The translations under genes were made by a program, and so were the position numbers. Of a DNA stretch of 64,000 nucleotides, positions 26,442-34,317 are shown in pieces. The notes under the pieces are model-generated. The model did not search any database, was not told where the DNA came from, and saw only the letters and a program-made list of their open reading frames with translations. This DNA comes from Streptosporangium carneum. Lineage in GTDB: Bacteria > Actinomycetota > Actinomycetes > Streptosporangiales > Streptosporangiaceae. The stretch lies in assembly GCF_027922005.1 (NCBI RefSeq), contig NZ_BSEV01000009.1:270860-334859 (forward strand). Direction: 5' to 3'. Every line of letters starts with the position of its first letter. Position 1 is the stretch's first letter.

Positions 26442-27473
26442 TCAGCGAGGGGCCGGCACGCTCTCCGCCGCCGAGGCCTCCTCGAGAGCCTGGTAGATCA
26501 TCTGCGCGGCCTGCCGGTTTCCCTCGTCCGTGAAGTGCACGGTGTCGGCGAAGGAGTCGCCGACGAAGAGGTCGGCCGACAGGTTCACGAAGGACACCCC
26601 CAGGTCGGCGCAGCCTTTGGCCAGCAGGGCGGCGTAGGAGTCCCAGTTGTTCTCGATGGCGCTGTGCAGGATGCCGAAAACGGGGGCGTCGAAGTCGTAG
26701 CGCTCCTTTTCCTGCACGGTGAGCGCGCGCGTGCGGGAGCTCACGAACGGCTGGAGACAGAAGAGGATCCGGGTCCGGTCACCGGCGGCCCTGGACAGGA
26801 ACGCCAGGTCGCGCAGTCGTCTGCGGGCGGCGGTCTCCATGCGGGGCAGGGTGTCCGCGATGGTCCACGGGGAGGGTTTCCCCTGCGGGCGCCTGCGGGA
26901 GTCGAGGTCGTCAAGTGGCCTGCCCGTCGCGAGCGTCGCGAGGTCGAACAGCGGCAGCCGCGTCAGCTCCGCGAACGTGCGCTCGTAGGACACGGCGCCG
27001 AACACGCTGTCCGGGGTCAGGGAGCCCACCAGGTTGACGAAGTCCGGCCCCCCGCCGATGATCACCACCGTGGACGCGGCGTGCAGGAACGGCAGCGCGG
27101 CCACCACCTCCTGAAGGGAGACCGCCGCGCAGAGACCCAGGTTGAGCTGCCGGGTTCCGGTGAGGAAAGCCAGGTGGGAGGCCGGGGTCGCGCTGTCCGA
27201 GCTCGCCGCGAGGCCGATCGCCACCGAGTTGCCGAGCACGATCCCTCCTCCGCCCGAGGAGAGCCAGGTGGCGCTGTCAACCGTGCCGAACGGCGAGTCG
27301 GAGAGGCGGAAGCCCTCGTCGTCGGTGTTGAGCACGGCTGAACGGTGCCCGGGGGCGAGGGTGAACCCCAGGAAGGGATGGGGGTAGAGGTCGAGGCCGT
27401 GCCTCTCGAGCAGCATCCCGCCGCGGTGCCGCTGGGCGAAGGATTCGTGTTCGAACTTAGGGGAGGAATTCAT
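26442..27473 (-). CDS. SGNH/GDSL-like hydrolase
   Basis: A 343-residue protein with the blocks of the SGNH hydrolase fold: nucleophile region IVLGNSVAIGL (Ser in GNSVA, near residue 75), block III GGGPDFVN with its Asn, and the C-terminal DxxH motif as DTVHFTDEGN near 316. No signal peptide, so cytoplasmic. The first gene of the ACP-KS cassette, with a GGGAG ribosome site 8 bases before the ATG. It could release, edit or transfer an acyl chain from the ACP. Acyltransferase or thioesterase function is inference from position. Confidence 0.75.
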   Translation of the reverse strand: MNSSPKFEHESFAQRHRGGMLLERHGLDLYPHPFLGFTLAPGHRSAVLNTDDEGFRLSDSPFGTVDSATWLSSGGGGIVLGNSVAIGLAASSDSATPASHLAFLTGTRQLNLGLCAAVSLQEVVAALPFLHAASTVVIIGGGPDFVNLVGSLTPDSVFGAVSYERTFAELTRLPLFDLATLATGRPLDDLDSRRRPQGKPSPWTIADTLPRMETAARRRLRDLAFLSRAAGDRTRILFCLQPFVSSRTRALTVQEKERYDFDAPVFGILHSAIENNWDSYAALLAKGCADLGVSFVNLSADLFVGDSFADTVHFTDEGNRQAAQMIYQALEEASAAESVPAPR

Positions 27474-27822
27474 ATAGTTTGCTCCCGTCTTGCCTCTCAA
27501 GGATGAAAAGTCCGTCTCCGCTGCCACGCCGGGTCCTGCCGGGTCCTGCCGGGTCCTGGCGGGGCCATGTGCGTCCTGCGTGTCCCGCCGAGGTTCCCTG
27601 CGGGGCGGACCCTCGCGGGGCCGCCCCCACGACGCCGGGCCATGCCGCTCGGCGCGGCGCCCGCGCCCGGCCGACAGACCCGGATCCGGCAGGACTCTCG
27701 GAGAGTCGCACCCGCAGGTTGAGAGCGGCTCGTGGACGGCTCGACAGCCGTGGCCCCGGCAGCCCTTCGCGGTCCTTCGCAGCTCTTCACAGCCCTTCGC
27801 GGTCCTTCGCGGTCCTTCGCGG
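27474..27822. other. Gene-lean stretch with short repeats
   Basis: No supportable gene between the glycosyltransferase stop and the SGNH gene. It holds short direct repeats: GGGTCCTGCC repeats near 27533-27560 and about five copies of a CCTTCGCGGT-like decamer at 27768-27825. The leader immediately upstream of 27473 is AT-richer and may hold the cassette's promoter. Confidence 0.5.
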
Positions 27823-29178
27823 TCATGACCGGACGGCGGCGCCCGTCGCGACGCGTTCGAGCTCGCGCCCGACCTCCTCGGGTGAGGGCTGGCCGTGCAT
27901 CTCCCGCCGCAGCCGTTCCGCGGCGGTCCGGTAGCCGGGGACGGCCAGCAGTTCGGACAACCCGTCCCTGATCGTCTCCGGTGACGAGGCCGACGCCGGG
28001 AGCACGACGCCCGCGCCCGCCTCGGCGAGCCTGCCCGCGTGACGCACGTGGTCGGGCAGCCGCGGCAGGAGAAGCTGCGGCAGGCCGTGGGCCAGCGCGG
28101 TCAGCAGCGTGCCCGCGCCACCGTGGGCGACCACGAGGTCGCACGAGGGCAGCAGCAGGTGGAGCGGCGCGGACTCCACGACGTGCGCCCGGGGCGGCAG
28201 CGGGCCGAGCAGCTCCCGCTGACCCGGTGTGACCGCGACCACCACGTCCACCTCGAGGTCGCCGATCGCCCGTGCCACCTGACCGGCGAGGAACAGCCCG
28301 GGGTCCACGCGGCTCATGGTCGTGCCCCAGGTGACGCACACGCGCGGACGGCCCGAGGGGCGTGGGAGCTCCGGCGGCAGCGTGCCGGGGCCGTTGTGCG
28401 GGACGTACCGCATCGGCAGCCGCCGGGAGCCGACGGGCACCTGCAGCCCGGCGGGGCACGGGTCGACGGTGGCCACGCCGAACGGGTCGACGGCCCGCAG
28501 GCCCAGTCTCTCGCGCAGCGGGTCCAGCGCTGCCGGGAGGAACCGGCCGACGACGCTCATGAGGTCGGTGCCGTACAGGTGCCGTACGGCGGGAACGCCC
28601 AGCACGGCCGCCGCCAGCGGCCCGGCGAAGGCCGTGGGCTCGAACACGACGAGGTCCGCCCGCCATCTCCGGCCGAGCTCGACGAGATCGTCGACCATGG
28701 CGTCGGCCAGGGCGGTCAACAGCCCGAGGACGCGAGGCCCGCCTCCGCCCGGTCCTCCGGCAGGCGTTCCGCCCGGTCCTCCGGCAGGCGTTCCGCCCGG
28801 TCCTCCGTTCGCCCCGCCGCCAAGCGTTCCCCCAGGCTCGCCGCTCCGCCGTCGCCCGGGCGGAGGCGGTGCGACGTCCCCGGGCGGTGCGATGTCCCCG
28901 GGCGGTGCGATGTCCCCGGGCGGTGCGATGTCCCCGGGCGGTGCGATGTCCCCGGGCGGTGCGATGTCCCCGGGCAGTGCGATGTCCCTGAAGGTCGCGA
29001 CCGCGTCCACGTCGCGGCCCACCGGCGCGGCGGGCAGGCCGGTGCGCAGGATCGTTTCCGTGAGTTCGGGCTGGCTCGCGACCAGCACGTCGTGTCCGCC
29101 GGCCCGGCACGCCCAGGCGAGGGGAACCATCGCATACAGATGTGACGGCCACGCCCAGGTGGTGAATAGTACGCGCAT
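27823..29178 (-). CDS. Glycosyltransferase, GT1 (antibiotic type)
   Basis: A 451-residue GT-B glycosyltransferase of the natural-product group related to DesVII/EryCIII. The N-terminal domain starts MRVLFTTWAWPSHLYAMVPLAWA. The C-terminal nucleotide-sugar domain has HGGAGTLLTALAHGLPQLLLPRLPDHVRHAGRLAEAG. A low-complexity insert of roughly 80 residues after FRD contains seven copies of APPGDI-like hexapeptides and Gly/Pro-rich repeats; relatives lack this. No nucleotide-sugar biosynthesis genes or P450-like activator are next to it. Probably glycosylates the polyketide. Divergent from the transporter pair. Confidence 0.87.
   Translation of the reverse strand: MRVLFTTWAWPSHLYAMVPLAWACRAGGHDVLVASQPELTETILRTGLPAAPVGRDVDAVATFRDIALPGDIAPPGDIAPPGDIAPPGDIAPPGDIAPPGDVAPPPPGRRRSGEPGGTLGGGANGGPGGTPAGGPGGTPAGGPGGGGPRVLGLLTALADAMVDDLVELGRRWRADLVVFEPTAFAGPLAAAVLGVPAVRHLYGTDLMSVVGRFLPAALDPLRERLGLRAVDPFGVATVDPCPAGLQVPVGSRRLPMRYVPHNGPGTLPPELPRPSGRPRVCVTWGTTMSRVDPGLFLAGQVARAIGDLEVDVVVAVTPGQRELLGPLPPRAHVVESAPLHLLLPSCDLVVAHGGAGTLLTALAHGLPQLLLPRLPDHVRHAGRLAEAGAGVVLPASASSPETIRDGLSELLAVPGYRTAAERLRREMHGQPSPEEVGRELERVATGAAVRS
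28746..28808 (-). repeat. 24-bp in-frame tandem repeat in the glycosyltransferase gene
   Basis: About 2.6 copies of a 24-bp unit encode Gly-Gly-Thr-Pro-Ala-Gly-Gly-Pro on the minus strand, downstream of the hexapeptide array in the same insert. Confidence 0.85.
28865..28990 (-). repeat. Seven 18-bp in-frame tandem repeats in the glycosyltransferase gene
   Basis: Seven units of GGCGGTGCGATGTCCCCG (plus-strand reading), almost identical, encode APPGDI hexapeptides on the minus strand. Period is exact and in frame. Near-identity suggests recent expansion. Confidence 0.95.
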
Positions 29179-29223
29179 CCGCCCATGGCAGCACCTGGCG
29201 CTTGTGGCAGCCTCCAGCGCCGC

Positions 29224-29265
29224 TCAAGGCGGGGCGGACACAATTCAAGGCCGGGCGGACACAAT
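29224..29265 (+). promoter_or_regulatory. Tandem 21-bp repeat upstream of the ABC transporter
   Basis: Two adjacent 21-bp repeats with one mismatch, each ending GGCGGACACAAT, lie 37-78 bases before the start of the transporter ATPase, so GACACAAT recurs two helical turns apart. Direct repeats with this spacing resemble SARP-type binding sites, and a SARP gene is in the cluster. Confidence 0.5.
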
Positions 29266-29301
29266 GACGTCCGATGCCGCGACGACGTTCGAGGTGAAGC
29301 C

Positions 29302-30288
29302 ATGGCGGAGCTCACGATCGAGGCGTGTGGACTGGTCAAACGTTTCGGCGGGAAGGCGGCTCTGGCCGGGCTCGATCTCACGGTCGAACCGGGACGGGTG
29401 GTCGCGGTCCTGGGGCCGAACGGGGCGGGGAAGACGACGTTCGTCAGGGCGGTGGCGACGCTGTTGCGCCTCGACGGCGGTGTGCTGCGGGTCGCGGGCC
29501 TCGACGTGCGGCGTCGGCCCGAGGCGGTCCGTCGCGCTATCGGGCTCGCGGGCCAGTTCGCCTCGGTCGAACCCGCCATGACCGGGCGGGAGAACCTGGA
29601 GATGGTGGCGCGGCTGTACGGCCAGCGGGCCCGCACCGCCCGCGCCGGCGCCGCCGACGTCCTCGAGCGCTTCGGCCTCACGGCGGACGCCGACCGGCTG
29701 GCACGGACCTATTCCGGAGGGATGCGCCGCAAACTGGACCTGGGCGCCAGCCTGGTGAGCAGGCCCCGCCTGCTGCTGCTGGACGAGCCGACGACCGGGC
29801 TCGACCCGCGCTCCCGCGTCGAACTGTGGGACGCGATCGACGGGCTCGTCGACCAGGGGACCGACGTGCTGCTCACCACCCAGTACCTGGACGAGGCGGA
29901 GCGCCTGGCCGGCCACGTCGTCATCGTCGACCGCGGACGCGCGGTGGCCTCCGGGCCTCCCGCCGAACTGAAACGGCGGGTCGGCGGCAGCGTGCTGGAG
30001 GTGCGCGCGCGGGACCGCGCCGACCTGGCGAGGATCGCCTCCGCCCTCGCCGGGCTCGGCCACGCGGAACCGCGGGTCGACGAGGCCACCCGTCGCGTCA
30101 GCGTGGGCACGGTCGAGGAGACGGCCGCGAGAGGCCTGGCCGCCGGACTGCGGGCCGTCGAGGACGCGGGGGCGGAACCGCTCGAGATCGGCGTGCGGCA
30201 GCCCACGCTCGAAGAGGTGTTCCTCGCGCTGACCGGAGGGGAGACGCCGGTCACGGCGGCGGGCGCGTCCACCGGGGTGACGCGGTGA
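29302..30288 (+). CDS. ABC transporter ATP-binding protein, DrrA type
   Basis: A 328-residue ATPase with Walker A GPNGAGKTT near 38, Q-loop near 85, signature SGGMRRKLDLGASL and Walker B LLLLDEPTTGLD. The long C-terminal region (YLDEAERLAGHVVIVDRG then a divergent domain) is characteristic of the daunorubicin-resistance DrrA group. Starts at an ATG after GAGGTG. Its stop overlaps the permease reading frame. With the permease it should export the final product and protect the producer. Confidence 0.93.
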   Translation: MAELTIEACGLVKRFGGKAALAGLDLTVEPGRVVAVLGPNGAGKTTFVRAVATLLRLDGGVLRVAGLDVRRRPEAVRRAIGLAGQFASVEPAMTGRENLEMVARLYGQRARTARAGAADVLERFGLTADADRLARTYSGGMRRKLDLGASLVSRPRLLLLDEPTTGLDPRSRVELWDAIDGLVDQGTDVLLTTQYLDEAERLAGHVVIVDRGRAVASGPPAELKRRVGGSVLEVRARDRADLARIASALAGLGHAEPRVDEATRRVSVGTVEETAARGLAAGLRAVEDAGAEPLEIGVRQPTLEEVFLALTGGETPVTAAGASTGVTR

Positions 30289-30308
30289 GAACGGGACGGA
30301 AGGCGACC

Positions 30309-31112
30309 ATGACCGCTGCCGGGGCCTCGCGCGGGGCCACCCTGCCGATCGCCACGATGCTCGTCGCCAGGCGAGCCGTGCTGACCTTCCTGCGGACGCC
30401 CCAGCTCGTCGTCCTCGGCACCGTGCAGCTCGTGGGCTTCCTGATGACCTTCCGCTACGTCTTCGGCGGCGCGTTCGACACCCGGGGAGGCCTGTCGTAC
30501 GTCGACTTCGCCGTTCCCGGCTTCGTCGCCGCCGGGGTGCCCTTCACGCTCATCGGCACGGCCGTGGTGATGGCCGAGGACCTCCAGAGGGGGTTCGTCG
30601 ACCGCCTGCGCTCGCTGCCGTTCCCGTCCGCGGCGGTGCTGGCCGGGCGGGTGCTCGCCGACGGCGTGGTGCTCGCGTGGAGTCTGGCGATCGCCACACT
30701 GACCGGGTTCGCCATCGGTTTCCGGCCGCACGGCTCGGTCCCGCAGGCGCTGGCGGCCTTCGGGCTGTGCCTGGTGTTCGGGCTCGCCTTCAGCTGGGTC
30801 TTCATCACACTCGGCCTGCTCGCCGGAAACGGCCAGGCGGCGCAGGGGATGGCGATGCTCGTCTTCCCGCTGACCTTCGGGTCGAGCGCGTACGTGCCCG
30901 TCGAGACCATGCCGGACTGGCTGCGCGCGTTCGCGGACAACCAGCCGGTCACGTGGATGGCCAACGCCGTACGGGCTCTCACCCTCGGCGACCACGCACG
31001 GCGTTTCCTCGGCCACGACGCCGCGTACTACGTCACGGGCTCTCTGGTGTGGGCCGTCGTCATCATGGTCGTGTTCTTCTGTCTGGCCGTGGCCCGGTTC
31101 CGGCGAGGCTGA
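30309..31112 (+). CDS. ABC transporter permease, DrrB type
   Basis: A protein of about 267 residues of the ABC-2 family with six predicted membrane segments. A central loop reads MAEDLQRGFVDRLRSLPFPSAAVLAGRVLADG, a hallmark of the DrrB/NodJ permeases, and the periplasmic FGSSAYVPVETMPDWLRAFADNQPVTWM is also typical. I chose the ATG at 30309 because GGAAGG lies five bases upstream; an in-frame GTG at 30285 overlapping the ATPase stop is possible. Confidence 0.92.
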   Translation: MTAAGASRGATLPIATMLVARRAVLTFLRTPQLVVLGTVQLVGFLMTFRYVFGGAFDTRGGLSYVDFAVPGFVAAGVPFTLIGTAVVMAEDLQRGFVDRLRSLPFPSAAVLAGRVLADGVVLAWSLAIATLTGFAIGFRPHGSVPQALAAFGLCLVFGLAFSWVFITLGLLAGNGQAAQGMAMLVFPLTFGSSAYVPVETMPDWLRAFADNQPVTWMANAVRALTLGDHARRFLGHDAAYYVTGSLVWAVVIMVVFFCLAVARFRRG

Positions 31113-31177
31113 CGGCGAGGCTTCGGTGGGGTCTCTGGGCTGGTTTGGTTCTTTTGGTTCTTTTGGTTCTTTTGTTC

Positions 31178-31308
31178 GCGTGGAGGGGGGCGGGTGGTCC
31201 GGCCGGCCGTCTCAGCTGAGCTCTGGTGAGATCAGGCCTCCGGCCTGGCGGGCGTCGGTGGTTGCGGTCCTTTTATACGCCGGCCGGACCACCCGCCCCC
31301 CTCCACGC
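31178..31308. mobile_element. MITE-like element with 30-bp perfect inverted repeats
   Basis: Bases 31178-31207 and 31279-31308 are perfect reverse complements (30/30; outer end GCGTGGAGGGGGGCGGGTGG) around a 71-base centre. There is no open frame inside. This fits a miniature inverted-repeat transposable element. I see no clear target-site duplication. A very strong hairpin terminator for the upstream transporter is the other reading. Confidence 0.55.
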
Positions 31309-31401
31309 ACGGCTGCCCCGCCGTACGACGCGCGGACCGTAGTCGCTTCCTTTCCGGCCGCCCATTCATCCCTGGGCGGCTGAAGCAATCCGCAGGGGTT
31401 T

Positions 31402-31464
31402 CATCCACGGTGGGCCTCCCGTTGCCCACCCCATGATTGTTGCCCAGAGCACTCCGAAATCCTT
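31402..31464 (-). repeat. Diverged inverted repeat, left copy
   Basis: Read on the minus strand, this matches 35299-35362 at roughly 50 of 64 positions (shared core GCTCTGGGCAAC). The two copies face each other across the mobile island. Confidence 0.65.
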
Positions 31465-31638
31465 GGGCGGCCCTGCTCGCCTGAGGCGACGATCCTCGAA
31501 CAAAGCGATATTTCTCAGACAGAGCGACATTCCTAAGAGGTCGCGCAGACAGGCGTGCTGGTGCTACCCCGGCAGTAAGACAGGCACAGGTCCTGGCGAT
31601 CATGGAGTTGTGACGCTCTGTGACCACCGGGGAGACCT

Positions 31639-32158
31639 GTGCCTGTGCTTCCGTCATGGCTGACCGAACCACTCGGGGGCCGATTCGCCGCTCTGTTGTC
31701 CGAGCGGCCGACCTACGCGGCGACTCATCCGCTGGGCTGCCACCGCCCACGCATCACCGACCGGATCGTCTTCGACAAACCGTCACGACTCTCCGCTGCT
31801 CGCCCCGGCCCTGGACCGCCTGGACGACCTGGGACCGCTGCCCGACGACGTCACCGTGCACCTGGACGTCTGCTACGACTCCGACAAGACCCGCGCCCTC
31901 CTCGACGAACGCGGCCTGCACGGCCGCATCGCACACAAGGGCGAGAAGGCGCCCGTCCAGGCAAGCTGGAGGTGGCACGTCGAACGCACCCACGCCTGGC
32001 AGAACGCCTTCTGCCGGATCGCCCGCTGCTACGAGCGGCACGCCACCGTCGTCGACGCATTCTTCGACCTCGCCGACACGATCATCACCGTGCGCAGTCT
32101 GATCCGTCAGGCATGGACGACTCACCGCTGGGACGGACGCCCGAATCGCCGACCATGA
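31639..32158 (+). pseudogene. IS5-family transposase, internally deleted
   Basis: The N-terminus (MPVLPSWLTEPLGGRFAALL ... RITDRIVFDK) and the C-terminus (HDSPLLAPALDRLDD ... TVHLDVCYDSDKTRALLDERG ... WHVERTHAWQNAFCRIARC ... LIRQAWTTHRWD) of a typical actinobacterial IS5-type transposase are both present but in different frames. They are joined near 31783, where I estimate about 400 bases of the middle are missing, including the first catalytic Asp. The C-terminal half from 31856 reads open. Not functional. Confidence 0.85.
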
Positions 32159-32182
32159 TCGCACCCCTACCCGTACAGTCTC

Positions 32183-32809
32183 CTACAGCCCCGGGTAGAA
32201 GCCCGGAGAGCCCAGCTGCTCGAACCAGCTCGGTGGCTCAGGCGCGGTGAACGCGTTGGTCATCGCGTCCAGCCAGGCAGCGAACGTGGGGAAGTCCGGG
32301 GTGGAGTTGGCCAGGTCCTCCCAGTCCCCGCCCTCAACGTAGCGTGCGTGCCCTTCCTGATCGTCGTAGTGGTGGTAGTAGACCGGATATTCGCCGTCTG
32401 CGTCCGGCTGGGTGACATCGAAGCACCAGACCGCCTCGTTGTCCGCGTCGGCGAGGGCGAAGCCGACCAGGTGGTTGGTGGACAGCCACCGGCCGTCGCC
32501 GCGGTCCACATGCTCGGGCATGTGCACGAGATCGGAGTTCAGCTCAACGATGGCATCGTCGCCGACGACGACGAACTCGATGTACCCGTTGGATGAGACG
32601 TCCCAGCGCTTACAGGCAAAGGTGTTGTGCTCGGCGAGGAAAGCCCGGTAGCCGGGCGGAGCCGTCCAGTCGACGGTTCCGAAATGGGGCTTCAGCCCTG
32701 TCTCGCGGTCGCGGACGGCTTCGGCGGAGGCGGGCTCCGACGCCGTGATGATGACCGTTCCGGCTTCGGCGGCGCGGTGAAGGATTGCCAGACTCTCGTG
32801 TATCGACAT
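32183..32809 (-). CDS. SMI1/KNR4 (SUKH) family protein
   Basis: A 208-residue protein of the SUKH superfamily by pattern: GTVDWTAPPGYRAFLAEHNTF near residue 45, FVVVGDDAIVELNSDL, then a region rich in Asp, Trp and Tyr, and the C-terminal DFPTFAAWLDAMTNAF helix. Such proteins often act as immunity proteins against secreted nuclease toxins, but no toxin gene is nearby. Start taken at the ATG at 32809. It lies within mobile-DNA remnants, so it may be an acquired orphan. Confidence 0.7.
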   Translation of the reverse strand: MSIHESLAILHRAAEAGTVIITASEPASAEAVRDRETGLKPHFGTVDWTAPPGYRAFLAEHNTFACKRWDVSSNGYIEFVVVGDDAIVELNSDLVHMPEHVDRGDGRWLSTNHLVGFALADADNEAVWCFDVTQPDADGEYPVYYHHYDDQEGHARYVEGGDWEDLANSTPDFPTFAAWLDAMTNAFTAPEPPSWFEQLGSPGFYPGL

Positions 32810-33174
32810 CGCGGTCCTTGATCGGGTGATCGTACGGCTACGTAGGCGTGGCCCGACAACTGTAGGTGCCTGATTGTGGCCGGTGAGAGCGATCGGCGGG
32901 ATCCGTAGAGCTGCACAAGGCGATGACGTATTCAATTACGCAGCGTCACGTTCGAGAACCCCAGCGGCCCGAACCCGCCCGCCTGGCTCCCAGCCGCCCG
33001 CAACCGATACGCAAGATCGTTCACCTATTGGTGGAGGGGCCGGCCCGCGCGATGCTGGGAACGCCGACATGTTCGTCATCTCACGCGAGGGCCGCGACAG
33101 CGGCCCCGCCTCCGCTCCCCGGCCGGACGACGCCGGGCGGGGGACGGAGAACGGCCGGTTCCTCATCCGCCACC
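32810..33174. other. Divergent intergenic region
   Basis: About 365 bases between the SUKH gene and the next gene on the opposite strand. It should carry promoters for both. I see no recognisable operator or RNA. Confidence 0.4.
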
Positions 33175-34317
33175 ATGGGAGCCTTCATGATCATGACGCC
33201 GGAGGCCTTCGCGGTCTCGGACGAGTTCCGGCGCGGGCTGCGCACGCTGGCCCTGTCCCGCGACCCCCGCGACGTCAGGCCGCTGGCTGCGCTGGTGTCC
33301 GCCTACTACGCCGCGGACCGGCATCCCTACAAGATCCGTGATCTGGCCGCGTTGCTGGCCGTTCGGGAAAGGCCCTTCGATTCGAGGAACCCGCTGTACG
33401 ACGAGTGGGAGCCGGTACTGGACAAGTTGATGCTCGAGGAGTGGGAGCCGGTGCTGGGCCTGCTGCCCCTCTTCGAGCGCGTACCCGCCAAGCCCGGCGT
33501 ATGGGCGGAGCTGATCGCCTGCCTGACACAGGAACTGGTGTTGCTCGGTGCCGACCTGACTCGCGTACCGGCGGCGCTGCGCTGCGCGGCCGCCCTGCGA
33601 AAGCAGGGCCACCCCCTGGCCAGGCTGCCCCTGCGACTCTCCCGGGGGGAGGGAAACAGGCTGAACAGGCATTCGTGCTCCGTCCGCGGCTGGGAGCCCC
33701 ACCATTCCCACTACTACCTCAGGGAGGAAACGGAGATCGAGAAGAAAACGACGTTCCCCCTCCCCGGATGGGATGCGCGCTCCTCGCGCGGGGGCTTTGG
33801 GCACGGCGAGCCCCGGCGCGTGAGCACTCCGGGGCAGGAGCGACTCATCGCCGCCGCGGTGGAGCACTGGGGCCCGCCGTACCTGGCGATGACCATCGAG
33901 CTTCCCCGGCGTTTCGAACCCGGGGAGATGAGGTCACCGGCCGTGAACGCGCTGCTGCCGGGCTGGTGCGGGAGGGAGATCAGGCTGAAGGGACATCCGG
34001 CCACCCTGAAGGAGGCGTTCGCCGAGCTGTTCTACAACGCCTGCTGCGATGTCCGCCATGTCCGAGGCTTCCGTGGCGGGTACGCCAGGATGAAGGCGTG
34101 GCAGTCGGTCGCGGGACTCGTCCGCGCCCCCGCCCAGGCGTCCGCGCACCGGATCGGCAGGATCGCCACCCGGTGGCGGTGGACGATGTTCACCCTCGTC
34201 GAACAGCGGCAGGACTACTCAAGGGATGGGATGATCTCGATCGGCGCGCTCAGCCCCGGAGGGGACAAGGTGAGCTTGCTGATCTCCCTCTCGAAGTGGG
34301 CCCATTGGAACCGCTAA
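33175..34317 (+). CDS. Unrecognised protein, possibly truncated by an IS
   Basis: A protein of about 380 residues, largely helical with basic patches, that I do not recognise with confidence; it may belong to a DUF family of Streptomyces-type proteins. Visible features are paired tryptophan-containing repeats (DEWEPVLDKLMLEEWEPVLGLL), a conserved-looking HSCSVRGWEPHHSHYYLREE and LFYNACCDVRHVRGF. No catalytic motif is evident. The stop codon lies exactly at the edge of the IS5-type element, so the natural C-terminus may have been removed. Start chosen at the ATG at 33175; ATGs at 33187 and 33193 are possible. Confidence 0.55.
   Translation: MGAFMIMTPEAFAVSDEFRRGLRTLALSRDPRDVRPLAALVSAYYAADRHPYKIRDLAALLAVRERPFDSRNPLYDEWEPVLDKLMLEEWEPVLGLLPLFERVPAKPGVWAELIACLTQELVLLGADLTRVPAALRCAAALRKQGHPLARLPLRLSRGEGNRLNRHSCSVRGWEPHHSHYYLREETEIEKKTTFPLPGWDARSSRGGFGHGEPRRVSTPGQERLIAAAVEHWGPPYLAMTIELPRRFEPGEMRSPAVNALLPGWCGREIRLKGHPATLKEAFAELFYNACCDVRHVRGFRGGYARMKAWQSVAGLVRAPAQASAHRIGRIATRWRWTMFTLVEQRQDYSRDGMISIGALSPGGDKVSLLISLSKWAHWNR

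Larger units (their letters stand above)
31113..31638. other. Gene-free stretch with mobile-DNA remnants
   Basis: It contains a TTTTGGTTC triplet repeat (about 31146-31175), a MITE-like inverted-repeat pair (31178-31308) and one copy of a diverged repeat (31402-31464) that also occurs at the other end of the island. No coding sequence is supportable. Confidence 0.6.

Noticed and set aside
28865-28990. The seven 18-bp repeats looked at first like a CRISPR array.
   Set aside because: Units are contiguous, lack spacers and are in frame within the glycosyltransferase.
31178-31308. Plain intrinsic terminator for the exporter.
   Set aside because: Not excluded, but a 71-base loop between perfect 30-bp arms is more like a MITE; kept as an alternative.
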